Below, piece after piece: positions 12,146 to 23,700 of a DNA stretch of 64,000 bases; positions within the stretch are counted from its first letter, which is position 1, and every line of letters starts with the position of its first letter. The stretch is from Xestospongia muta. Its lineage: Eukaryota; Porifera; Demospongiae; Haplosclerida; Petrosiidae. The notes beneath the pieces were generated by a model. That model did not search any database. It saw nothing but the letters and a program-made list of their open reading frames with translations, and had not been told where the DNA came from. The position numbers and the translations under genes are program-made. The stretch lies in the NCBI GenBank assembly GCA_963693285.1, contig OY848917.1:4454618-4518617 (forward strand), read 5' to 3'.

Positions 12146-12960
12146 ATGAAACGTAACGTATGTCTTGTAATTTTTGCTGGAATACTGGTCGTCAGTCTGC
12201 CAAGTGTTTCAGCTGAATCAGCTAGCTCTAACACTAACTGTACAGCATATAGTCATGTACTTACAGGAGTCCAAGCTTACATGGTCTACACTGTGAGTAG
12301 TTTGCATAGTAAGAGTTTTTCATTGTATCAACTCTGCTCTTTTAATACTATTATTTTTAGAATAAATTTTATAATGCAAAGTCGGATATGGAACAACCTG
12401 GTAGTCAATATTTCGCTGCTACTAATCTTTTTAAGCCTGGGCTTCAACTCGCGGCTGTGGCTGGTCTCTTTGCACCAACTTTGATGTATCTTCAAGATGA
12501 TCCTTTGGCAATGAGCTATCCTGGATTTGCTGGTATGAACTTTCCAGGACTTTATGGGAATATGCTCTTTAAAATATTATCACAGACCTGTGATTGGGTT
12601 AGTTCTTATAGAATATATATAGCTACTATATAGAGTTAACAATGTCTCTTTACTTTTCATATATAGTTAATGAGTTATCCGAATTACGCTCTCACTCTTC
12701 GATACAATGTCAATTGCAGTGAACCTGCTGAAATGATAATGTTTGCTCAATGGGCATTGGTTGAACCAATTGTAGAAGATATCAACCACAATTTTGGTCC
12801 AGTAATGGGAACAGTTGGTTGTAGCAGTTATGACTATAACACTTGGGTTCAAAACAATGTGTACCCTCAATTTCAACCAGAGATCGATTATCTTATTGAC
12901 CTGGTTGATAATCATGAACACCAAGGTACTGGTGAGAAGCACTGGAGAAAGCGTCAATAG
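12146..12960 (+). CDS. Small secreted protein, unrecognised family
   Basis: A 225-residue protein in three exons (12146-12292, 12361-12597, 12667-12960), all phase 0. It begins with a basic residue pair and a hydrophobic signal peptide (CLVIFAGILVVSLPSVSA) with a likely cleavage site near residue 24. The mature part has few cysteines, an aromatic and glycine-rich middle (MSYPGFAGMNFPGLYGNMLF) and a basic end (KHWRKRQ). No transmembrane segment follows the signal. An in-frame TTG 39 bp upstream is not a likely start. I do not recognise the family; it may be lineage-specific. Frame closure and the signal peptide support a real gene. Confidence 0.7.
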
Positions 12961-13571
12961 ACTTTTATGAAGAGCTCTATTGTCTACGACAACAAACTTT
13001 GTCTAATGACTTAAAATGACTTAAAATGTGATAAATGCATGCATCAACAATATAAATCAAAATTAGCTCTTTAGTAATCCTATTATTATGAAAATATTAA
13101 TGCTAATACAAAAATTACATTTCAGTACAATGAAATATAAGCAGTTAAACACCAAATATGTTAAATTCAGATCTATGAATGAATTGATGATATAACATCA
13201 ATTTGAATCAACGAAAACCTTCATGTTATTTTTGATAAGAAATGTTTTATAATTGCTCTTTGGGCTTTGTATATATACTGCATGTTTAATTATTAATTAT
13301 GTTTCTAATAATTATTTATACATTCAAATTAAATCTTCATTTGAACTGATGGATCAATTGTCCAGTACACTTATTAAAAGAAGCTGTCAGTATAATATGA
13401 TGAACTGGAGATAGATATTATACAAGTCCATGGAAGTAAATAATAGTGGCATGATTTGGTTTGGCCGGAATAATGGTAACCAGTGATTTTTTTTAAATCT
13501 AGGGAAAGTCATGAGTTTTGTAGTGAGTTGATTAAATTTTTTAGAAGATATAATTAACAGATATGTATGTA

Positions 13572-13826
13572 CACTGTAAAAATTGATTGGTTGATTTAAC
13601 CGATATTTTTGTTATACAGGTTGTATGTAGCAAACTTAGTATGATGTAAAAGTAAAAATAATGCTGTTTTGATTACTAATATACTACAAATTTATGTAGC
13701 TAGTAGTGTATTAGCATAGTAATAAAAACAGTGTTGTGTTTACTTTTACATCATACTACATTTGCTACATGCAACCTGAATAACAATATATTGGTTACAT
13801 TAACAAATCAATTAATTTTTACAGTG
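13572..13826. mobile_element. Palindromic MITE with TA target duplication
   Basis: A 255-bp foldback in which the left half pairs with the right half over about 118 bp, with a short loop near 13692. The termini are CACTGTAAAAATTGATT and its complement, and both sides are flanked by TA. This is the pattern of Tc1/mariner-type miniature elements. No coding capacity. Confidence 0.75.
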
Positions 13827-14195
13827 TACTACATTATTTACAAACTTAAAAGAGATGTTTTTGTTTGTTATGAAAAGAATTTTGAAGAAGGTAACTAATG
13901 TTAGGATATTTTGTATGGGGTAAGTATATCGTAAGATGCAAACAGATAGCCTGGTACTGTTTAAAGAAGCATCAACGTCATGATCAAGGGACTGGCAGAT
14001 GTAAGCCAATAAATAGCATTAGTTAGCTATTCAAAACTCAGGTTTTAACTAACATCATTAAAATCTTAATTAATACTCACTAAATTCTTTAAAGTCTCCT
14101 CGGTCCTCACATTTGTTCAATTTTCTACATCTAATGTTAAAATTCCTACACATGTCTATGCACAGACATTAGAGGAGGAGGTCAATGCAACAATA

Positions 14196-14243
14196 GATAG
14201 TATAGACTACGTAACAGGGATTGGTAACGTAGTCTATACTATC
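14196..14243. repeat. Hairpin, 17-bp perfect arms
   Basis: Arms gatagtatagactacgt (14196-14212) and its exact complement (14227-14243) enclose a 14-nt loop. It may be a remnant of a foldback element. Confidence 0.7.
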
Positions 14244-14294
14244 ATGATGCAACTATAATTGCTATGGCTGCAGATTTTAACCCTCTTGTTAATT

Positions 14295-14356
14295 AGTCTG
14301 GCTGTCCAGACCCAACCTTCTAATTAGGAGGTTGGGTCTGGGCAGCCAACCAGACT
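14295..14356. repeat. Hairpin, 24-bp arms with a small bulge
   Basis: agtctggctgtccagaccca at 14295 pairs with 14329-14356 except for a 4-nt bulge. The loop tctaattagg is 10 nt. It is GC-richer than the flanks. Confidence 0.65.
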
Positions 14357-14750
14357 ACTTGTTAATTACCGGTAGGAAGGAAATAGCTCTCTGTGTCAGA
14401 AAGGTGAACCCGTATTGTATTTGAACTACGTCTTCTGTCCATAGATATAGATTAACATGTGTACATATGTTCTGTAATGTTTATGTGTAAGCAAAGTTTG
14501 CGTACACACGTAAGTAATTTGTTTATAGCTAATTAGTTATAATTAGCTGTTACAAGAAACAAGATTTATTACCGATACTACACTGTATCGTTCCTTTTAT
14601 AACAACTAACTTTAATATTATAGCAGTTTTAATAAACCCTATGTTGTCCAGAACCCAATGCACTTGGTAATAAAAGGGAACACTTCTTTAATTTTCATTG
14701 TACTGATTTCAATGAATTTATGTAATTGTTTGTTTTTTTTGCTGAACTAG

Positions 14751-17700
14751 ATGACAAAAATGATCTTAATCAGGTGTTTGTGTTTTGTCTCCATCCTGAG
14801 TTTAGCAAATTCATTTCAATTACGTTGTTTCTCTTTTGATTGTCCTAATCCTGAAACTAAAGTCTGCATTAAACTCTGTCCTCTGGAATCAAACTCTTGT
14901 AGAATAATACGCCGACCCATCAATTATCCTCCTGCTGTCTATACCACAACAACCTTGGGCTGCAGCACAAGAATATGCAATAGCTCTCTTTTTGACATCA
15001 ACTTTATAGACAGAAGTATAAACTATTGGTGTAATCAAGACTTTTGTAATGAGAAAAATAGCAAAGTAGATGGATTACGTTTGATCAAGCCAGTTTTAAA
15101 TTATACTATATCACCTCCATTAGCGGGTAATTTACCAACAGGTATGTAGTTCTCAGTGCAGTGCTATAAGTATTAAACAATAGATTTAATTAGATCCAGT
15201 TTTAAATTATACTATATCACCTCCATTAGCGGGTAATTTACCAACAGGTATGTAGTTCTCAGTGCAGTGCTATAAGTATTAAACAATAGATCAGTATATT
15301 AATGTTAAATATTGGTACCTGTCTTATGAAGCAGGATTGTGTGCTACAGTAAAATATTCTCTTGCACAGTATAAATTGTCATGTATGTTTAACAGCTAGA
15401 GCAATAGTGTTAACACCAAACAAATCAGTCATGCCTACAATGTTCTATTGTTCTGTAAATCACTTGTTAAACAGGGTTCTATACTTTTGTAAATCACCCA
15501 TTAAGACAATTAATTTTGCGTGATCTCTCTCTCTCTCTCTTCCCATGTAGGAGACTACTTGTGCGAACAGTACAATTGTTCATCAAATAACATGACAGAC
15601 TGTACTTATGGTATTGAAGAATGTAATATTTCATTAATTGTACCAGGAGCAGCTCCAGGTGTCATATGTCAAACCAAGTATATTGTGAATAGTAAGACAA
15701 AGAAACTTCAGTTATATTCGAAAGGATGCAGTCACTATAACCGTTGTCAAGAGTACATTTACGAAGGGTCAGGCAATTTCTTAAACTCAACAAATCTGCT
15801 CTTGAGCAGGTATGTTATGCAATAATTTGGAAGTTTGATAACTGTATATTATTAAGTCCATAATTACATGTAAGCATATGTAATCTGTCTCTATTGAAAG
15901 TGCTATTTACCTTAAACTAATACCTCTAACTAGGATGTAATTATAGATTTTGTACCTGCTATATTTCTCACATCAAAAGTGCATATCATAACAGCCATTT
16001 TGTATTTTTCACTCTCTTAACACATGCTCAGGTCTAAGTATGCTTTACCCACATCTGCATTCCTGTTAGTCGAGTCCTATATTCTTGTCCCCAGACCCTT
16101 CCTCTCTTAGTGAAGGGTCAGCAATGCCAAACTAATGTATGGACACACAGTATAATTACCATAAATATCATTTAGCACCTGAGTAGATTACTTTGATGCT
16201 ATTTATTGTCAAAATTTATCAAAACAGCTAATCAGTTTATTAAAAGTATTTTATTTCTTTAGTAAATGTTACGTGGACAATCCACTTATTCCATTGAAAG
16301 GAGAGTATCAATGTTGTTGTCAAGGACGTTTATGTAATCGCAATGAAATTATCACTAATCCTACACAACTGGATACTTACGGTATGTAGACTATGCTATT
16401 TGCTAGATTTAGTATAAATATACTGTAATATTGTGTAGCTAAGCAATAGGAGTTTAATTTACATCAGATTTGCCATACTTTTATAGCTACAATTGGTCAT
16501 AATGTAAATCACCAAATTGTAATAAAGAGACTATTTTATTTTGTAAAAGTATTACACAATACGGTTATTACAGTTGTTCTGATAAGAGTAGGCTTTACCA
16601 TTTATTATGCAAACACTATGTTATTATATAAACTTCTGATACCACACAATACAGTTATTAACCTCGCTGTGCGTGGGCGCAAAGCGAGGGTACTGTAGTC
16701 TGTCAGTGTGTGTGTGTCTGCCAGACATGGGGCCAAGTACTTTTGAATGTATTTAAGTACAAGTACAAGTACTACATAGCTTGGCTAAGTACAAGTACTA
16801 AGTACCATACTTTGTTCATTAAATGGACTTAGTACATGTACAAGTACATTCAGAAGGACTTAAGTACAAGTACAAGTACAACCAGTGTTTTGACAAAAGG
16901 TACTTAAGTACATTTGAAAGAACTTAAGTACTGATCTGGCTGCTTTGTCTTTGAAACATTTACCACGCACCAGTAGTTTTGATCTGTTAGCACATATTAT
17001 CCACATGTATGCTTCATGATAAGGACATGTAGTACTTAAAAATACTTAAAGTACTTAAAAGTACTTATCAGTACTCAAGTACTTACAAATAGATTAAAAA
17101 GGACTTAAGTATAAGTACAAGTACATTGACTTATCAGAGTAAAGGACTTAAGTAAGGTACAAGTACTTCAAAATTTGTACTTAAGTACAAGTACCAAAGT
17201 ACTTGGCCCATGTCTGTTGTCTGCACTGCCTGTTTTTTTGAACTGCTATAACTTGGCAAGCAAAGTGTTAACAGCTACCAACGTTTAGCAATGAATGGAA
17301 AAACATGTGGACTTTACAACAGTAGTATTAAGAACATCGTCAAGAAAAACAGAAGCTTAAAACTCGCAAAATAATTTTCAGGCTGCAGAGGTCAAGTGCC
17401 GTTTCTCAAAAAATAAAACTTAACATGGAGATTTTTTAGTATGCTGTAGAGAATCTTAGAGGAATACGGATCAGCAAGACAGAAGGCCGTTGGTCAAAGC
17501 AATCGTTAGAAAAGTACTGAAAAGTGTTTTGTGGACTTGGAGCGAAGTAACACTTTCAGGAAACATCTCAAAGCACTGAAAAAACTGCTACTAATAGATA
17601 ATATATTGATTTATATTTGTACTACAGGATGTTTCCAAAGAACGCTTCATTTTGAAGTTACAATAAATTTTGAGAGCGAAAAAATTAAAATAAAATAAAA

Positions 17701-20700
17701 TAAATAAAATAAGATAAAAGCGAGGTTAAGCACTTTAGTGCATTTTTATTACAGTTGTTCTGATACGAGTAGGCTTTACCTTTTATTATGTACACACTAT
17801 GTCATTATATAAACTTCTGAGTAGCATCTGGTATCTCAATGCCACTGTGACATTACATGTATATCCATTTAAATTAAAATGACCGTTTCTAATAGATATA
17901 CATGACATGTAGCATTTGGCCAATCAGATTGCTTGTTTAATATATGCATTCTATAATATGTAAATACATGGCCTTCTATATGTAGATTAGCAATGAACTA
18001 AATGCTAATAGGAAAACAATTGTACTATTATGGTATGTAATGTAGATATATTTGATATGTATGTTTTCTTATTCAGGGAAATTAGAATGTGGTACCAAAG
18101 GTTGTCAGCACATGTGTGTAATAGAACATAATAAACCTGTATGTAAATGTCGTAATGGGTTTAAAGTACTTGATGATGGAAGTTGTATAGGTGAGTGGTA
18201 TATTGTGCTATATTTCATGTACTTTAGATTTATTTTGTATGTTAATTTGACATCCTAATGAAAGATATACTGTATGCACTAAATCTAATACTAATATATG
18301 TTTCAATTAGTTGTATTGTTTATATGTCATCTGGTAGAAATACTTTAAGTGCTTTATCAGTTTAATAAGTTTCAGTGTCATCGTAACAATTATCAGGACA
18401 TTTTTCTCTAAGTTCTAATTTCTTTGAGCAATCATCTTTACTTACCAAAAGCTGGTCATAGGTTCACAATCACATTTGCCTATTATAAGTTAGTAAGGCA
18501 GAATTTGTCGAAACTCATATAGGTTAAAAAACTTTTATTACGAAGGCTACATACAAGGATATAAGATGGCTTGCAAGTAAATACTTTATAGCAATGCAAA
18601 AATATATAGTGGCTGTGGCGGTAGAGCTACTTCAGAAGAGTCAAATGTAAAGTGTTGAGACAATTTATAGCCTATGATGTCATTAAAACAAGAATAACTT
18701 GATTTGTTGAAAGAAAGCAGTTAGTTACCAGTGAAAATTCAAGTTCTTATATTGCTATCATTTATAGTCAATACTAAGGCTAAAAGTTTAGCAATAACAT
18801 GAAATGATATCATTCAAGCACTGTTCATATATAATAGCTAGAAAATGACACGCTATAACTTTATAGTATCTATCGTTTATTCTATTTTAGATATTAATGA
18901 GTGTGATACTAATAATGGTGGTTGTAATGACATTTGTATCAATACTCAAGGGAGTTACCATTGTATTTGTAGTGATGGACACTTGAGGGATAGTGTGACT
19001 AACAAATGTTTTGGTAAGTTAATTTTGGCTGGAAAATAGAAGTGCATACATTTAATATGAATTCACAATTAGTTGCAGTAAGAATAATAAAACTGATAGC
19101 AAATCTTAATTTTTTTCTGCAGATCCCAGTGAAAAATTTTACTGTTCTCGTAAGATGTGTAATGGAGGGTCATGTAAAATAGTTCCTGAATTATGCCAGG
19201 AAAAAACGAACAGTCCAATTGTATGTATTATAACATTTTTGTAAAATTATAATATAAATATTATTACTTTATTAAATGTGCCCAAGGACTTGAGTGGTTG
19301 TGTTTAAGTATGCTTAAGCATGCCTTGGTGGTGTGTTTAGGTTCACGCACAATTGTATTTAGTAAAAAGTACTTGTGCTTGTGTTGTTTTCCTTGGTTAC
19401 AACGAAGCATTTTCAAGTATTAATTGAACAATTAAAGCTTCAAAATATTCAGTTAATATTTATTATAGGCTATTACAGCTTATCTGTACAATTGTATAAC
19501 AATACGTACTTTATAATTTGTGTATGAGAATAAATACTGTGTTATAAGAGTACTTGTACTTGTACTTAACAAATTTGCAAGTACTTGTACTAGTACCTAA
19601 ACACTTTCTTAAATGTGCTTGTATCTATGTGGATTATACTGTCATTACTCACCAAGCAATCAATAGTGTATCTAATTCTATAGAGCTATCGTTTTTGTTG
19701 GGCTGAGTTCAAACTAATAAATGGGCGGTTTGGATATGGACACGTCTTTGGATGTTTAAATAGTGAATGTAAGTTAAGAGGTATTTGACTATTGAAGTGA
19801 TTTTGACATAGTTACACTTTATTTTGATTTCCCATTGATGTCTTCCCATTTGGTCTACTCCCATTTAGTCTAGCATTGTAAATATTAATATTTTTTCTGT
19901 CGTCTATAGCTAGAGTTTGTTGTTAAAAGATTTAGTGTTTTATTCAAGTTATAGGGCTTAATTGTGTTAAACAATCTTTGATTGTGCAGGAGTAATTTCT
20001 AGAATTTATTGGACAATAGGAATAGGAGTTAACAAAAGCAAGAGACTGTCAGTATTACAATATCTTTCTATTGCTCTATTTTGTAGCCAACTCTTTCGTA
20101 GAGCTCTGTAACAAGACAATTTGCCGTCTTTTTTCAATCGGTGAGAGTGATATTATTAAAGGAGATCCTAGTATTCATATCTGTTGTTGTGCAACCAAAG
20201 ATTGCAATAACATTTCACGAATCATATTTCCAAGCTCAGAGGAACCTTTCATGTCATCAAAATATTCATATAGCAGTTCAGAGGTGTCTACCTCAACAGT
20301 GTCTACTTCAGAGTTGTCTACTGTTTTTACTCCCCCTGCCATAATGATACCAGGTAATTACTGTGACTATTGTGACATATTGTTACTAGAAATACTAATC
20401 CTTGTTGTTGCATTGTTTGATCAAATTAATAGCTACTTTCAAACAAACTATAATTAAAGGCACTGAAGTGCAGAACTGTCACCATGGAAATAGCTGAATT
20501 ACACTGAGTTTGCATGCTGCCACTGCATATCTTACTACATGATATATGCAACAAGATTGCCCTCAAGACTTTTAATCATAGTTATATTTAATGTGATAAA
20601 TGATAATGTTAAAACGCCTCTGATAGTCACGTTTTACAAGTGACAGTCCTTTAAGGCTCTGTTCTTTTGCTAAACTGCATATTTTATAGACTTAGATATA

Positions 20701-23700
20701 GCTTTTCTAACACTAGTTGTTTCATATAGCATAGATGTATCTACTTACTACAACTGTTGGCAAAGAAGACTTCTTTTAAGTAAATTCTCATAACTTCAGA
20801 GTGAAACATTTTTACTAAGTTCCCACATTGAACTTCAAGTAATAGTATTTTGTACAACAGTAGTTTTACATACAACTTATTGATCTTTCGTGTACTTTTG
20901 TAAAAGGTCTGTCTGACGTTTTACACTTTAGACTTTTTCTATCTCTTTACCAAGTTTTGTAATTGTAGTCACTATCATTGACAAGTTAAGCATATTTAAA
21001 GTGCATTGCCTAGTAACAGACAAACAAGACATACATATACAAAACAAGTACTGAAACCATTGCCAGCAATAGTTAATTAAAGTTCATCCTATATTCATGT
21101 TAAAACTACTAAACAACGAAATTTATGTTATGCCTTATTTGAGAACGTTTGTCAGCAAAACTGCTGCTTTATCATTTTTCCCTGTTGGATTCATTCGACT
21201 TATCAGACAAGCTAACAAGGCTTGTCAACCTGAAGAATAGTCTTTCAATGAATAAGTTATATTAAAACACATACCTGGTTGGAAACTATAATTAATCAAC
21301 AAGGCAATGGCTACTGAGGTTTCGTTGTAGCAAATGGTAATAGGAGCATGCCTTTCCAGAAGGACAAGACATACCATCATGAGAGACTAGTAAGAACATG
21401 TACATTGGAATTTCTTATTCCAACCTTTAATACAGAACTTTGTAATTTAATTATTAAGTACTCAACATCATTAATTTAGTCTGTAGGCAAAATTACACTA
21501 ATTTAAACTTAGTAGGAAATATGTGAGTAGGCAAAGTGAGAGTAAGCAAAGCAGGACACTCTCAAGAAGACCCATCAAGATTTAAATGTTGTGTATTTCT
21601 GAAATATACAAAAGTTCTTTAATATAATCTCAAGTTATTGTCTTTCTACCAACTATAATTACTGATATTGGTATGAAATACTAAAGGACAAAAAATTAAA
21701 CTAACTATCCTGGAATAAGCTTTGATGTTCAATTAGCTATACCCATTGTTATAGCACTTGTGGCATAGGCTAGAGAAATTCATTTAATCCATGGAGTTTA
21801 ATTTTGTAATAACTTTAAATTGTCATATAGATGTAAATAATATATGGTGACTATACATGTATTTATAAAAAATTATAATATATCTCATAGATAAATTATC
21901 ACAGATTTACACTAATAAATAAACAGCTATTAAATTTAAAACAATGCAAAGTCTAATATAGCTATATATATTGACTGCTTGAAATTTTGTTAAATAATTT
22001 AAAATCATACACAAACAATATTATAATATCAGTATATCAATAACATTGTTGTATCAATTGCAGCCTCGTTAATCTTTCATTGTGATTCTTTTAGGTAATT
22101 CTGCAATTGTAATTGGAGGTATATCTGCTAGTGTCAGTATTGTAGTAATAATACCAGTAATACTCCTTGTATTGTGTATAATGCTTGTGTGGCTGAAAAG
22201 GAATGTGAAAAAGAATAAAGACGAATTAGAATTGGGAGTAATGAACAAACAACAAGTAACTGTTGGTCCTATGATCCGTACGGGGCAATTTGTTACAGTC
22301 TACCATGCTAAGAGAAAGGACCGAAATGTGTCTATTGCTATATATAGGAGTAATCGTGACGGTCACACACTGTGGAATAGAGAGAGATACATCTACTCAT
22401 TGCAAATGATCGAACATGAAAATGTTCTAAAGTTCATTCATTCTGAAGACGGTAATGCGACAGAGTTGAGAATTGTATATGAGGATGTTTCTCATGGATC
22501 TCTACGTCAATACTTGCAACGTAATACTCTGACATCAAAACAACTCAGCCAATTAGCACACACTGCTGCTAAAGGGTTGTGTCACTTGCACAAGTCCGAA
22601 CAAGGCCGGTCACCAATTGCTCATCGTGATGTTAACAGTGACAATATTCTTGTTAAAAGTGGTTTGATGTGTGTTATTAGCAATTTCAGTGTAGCAGTTG
22701 AGTGTGACAATATGAACAAACCATCTATAGATATTCAGGTATAGCTATTTGATTTGTTTAGCCTATGCAACTGAAATTTACATAACATGTGTATTTTTAT
22801 CAAGCTGGCAGCACTACCTATGTAGGGATGGCACAATGTTATTTATTCTTCGCACCCAAATATTAATAACTATAAAACTATAAAGCTTTTAGCGCTCAAA
22901 GCCAGAATATTAAAATAAGATATCTTATGAACATTCGTATGTTTCTGGGAAATCTTTAAACATAATAAAAGTGCTGATTTTACAGCCTCCCTCAAAGATG
23001 CCATTTTTGCATTGTATTAATTTAATAAGTTGTAATTATGCTCACAACAAAATGAAACAAAACAGAGGCCATGATAATAGACAGGGGTCAATGAGACAAT
23101 ACATTAGGTCTGATCTAAGTGGAATTGACTTGAGTTCTCTTTTGAGTAACCATTTGATTTAGCTTCTGAAAGAGATCATGTTTATCTTGTCTTCTATTCA
23201 ATCAAGAAACAGGTATACTTTGCTAGCTATTTCTAGCTTGATTACACATCCATACGTAACTCATACTTTCTAATACATGTGTAATATATCATTACAAATT
23301 ATAACAATGCTTTGTCATGTAGTCTATTCTGAGTATACTCATCCAACCTACAGTAATAGACAAAATAGATATTAACATATTTAGCTAATTTATAATTAAA
23401 ATGACAAACAAGTAGTTAAAAATTCCAAATAATCATTAAATGTAGAGATGGTGATACAAACATCTCAAACTAACCTATTAGTATTATGCCATTCATATTG
23501 TTGCTACTATGTAGGTATGTTATTATTTCCATTCCTAGTTTGGGCATATTTTTAAGACCACTCCTGCATTTAAAGAATGTTTTAGATTTCTTTATTACAT
23601 TATAATACTCATTACAATTGTGTTCAGAAATCACACATATTTTCTAGGTTGGTAGCATTCGTTACATGCCTCCTGAAGTTCTGAGTAAAACTATTGAGTT

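Larger units (their letters stand above)
12961..14750. other. Intergenic region with foldback elements
   Basis: It holds the palindromic element at 13572-13826 and two hairpins near 14.2-14.36 kb. I see no coding region. Confidence 0.5.
16564..17821 (+). repeat. Direct repeats flanking an inserted element
   Basis: About 76 bp at 16564-16642 (ttattacagttgttctgata...) recurs at 17747-17821 with a few mismatches. The element at 16658-17746 sits between them, so an older tandem duplication was split by the insertion. All lies in the receptor intron between exons 3 and 4. Confidence 0.75.
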
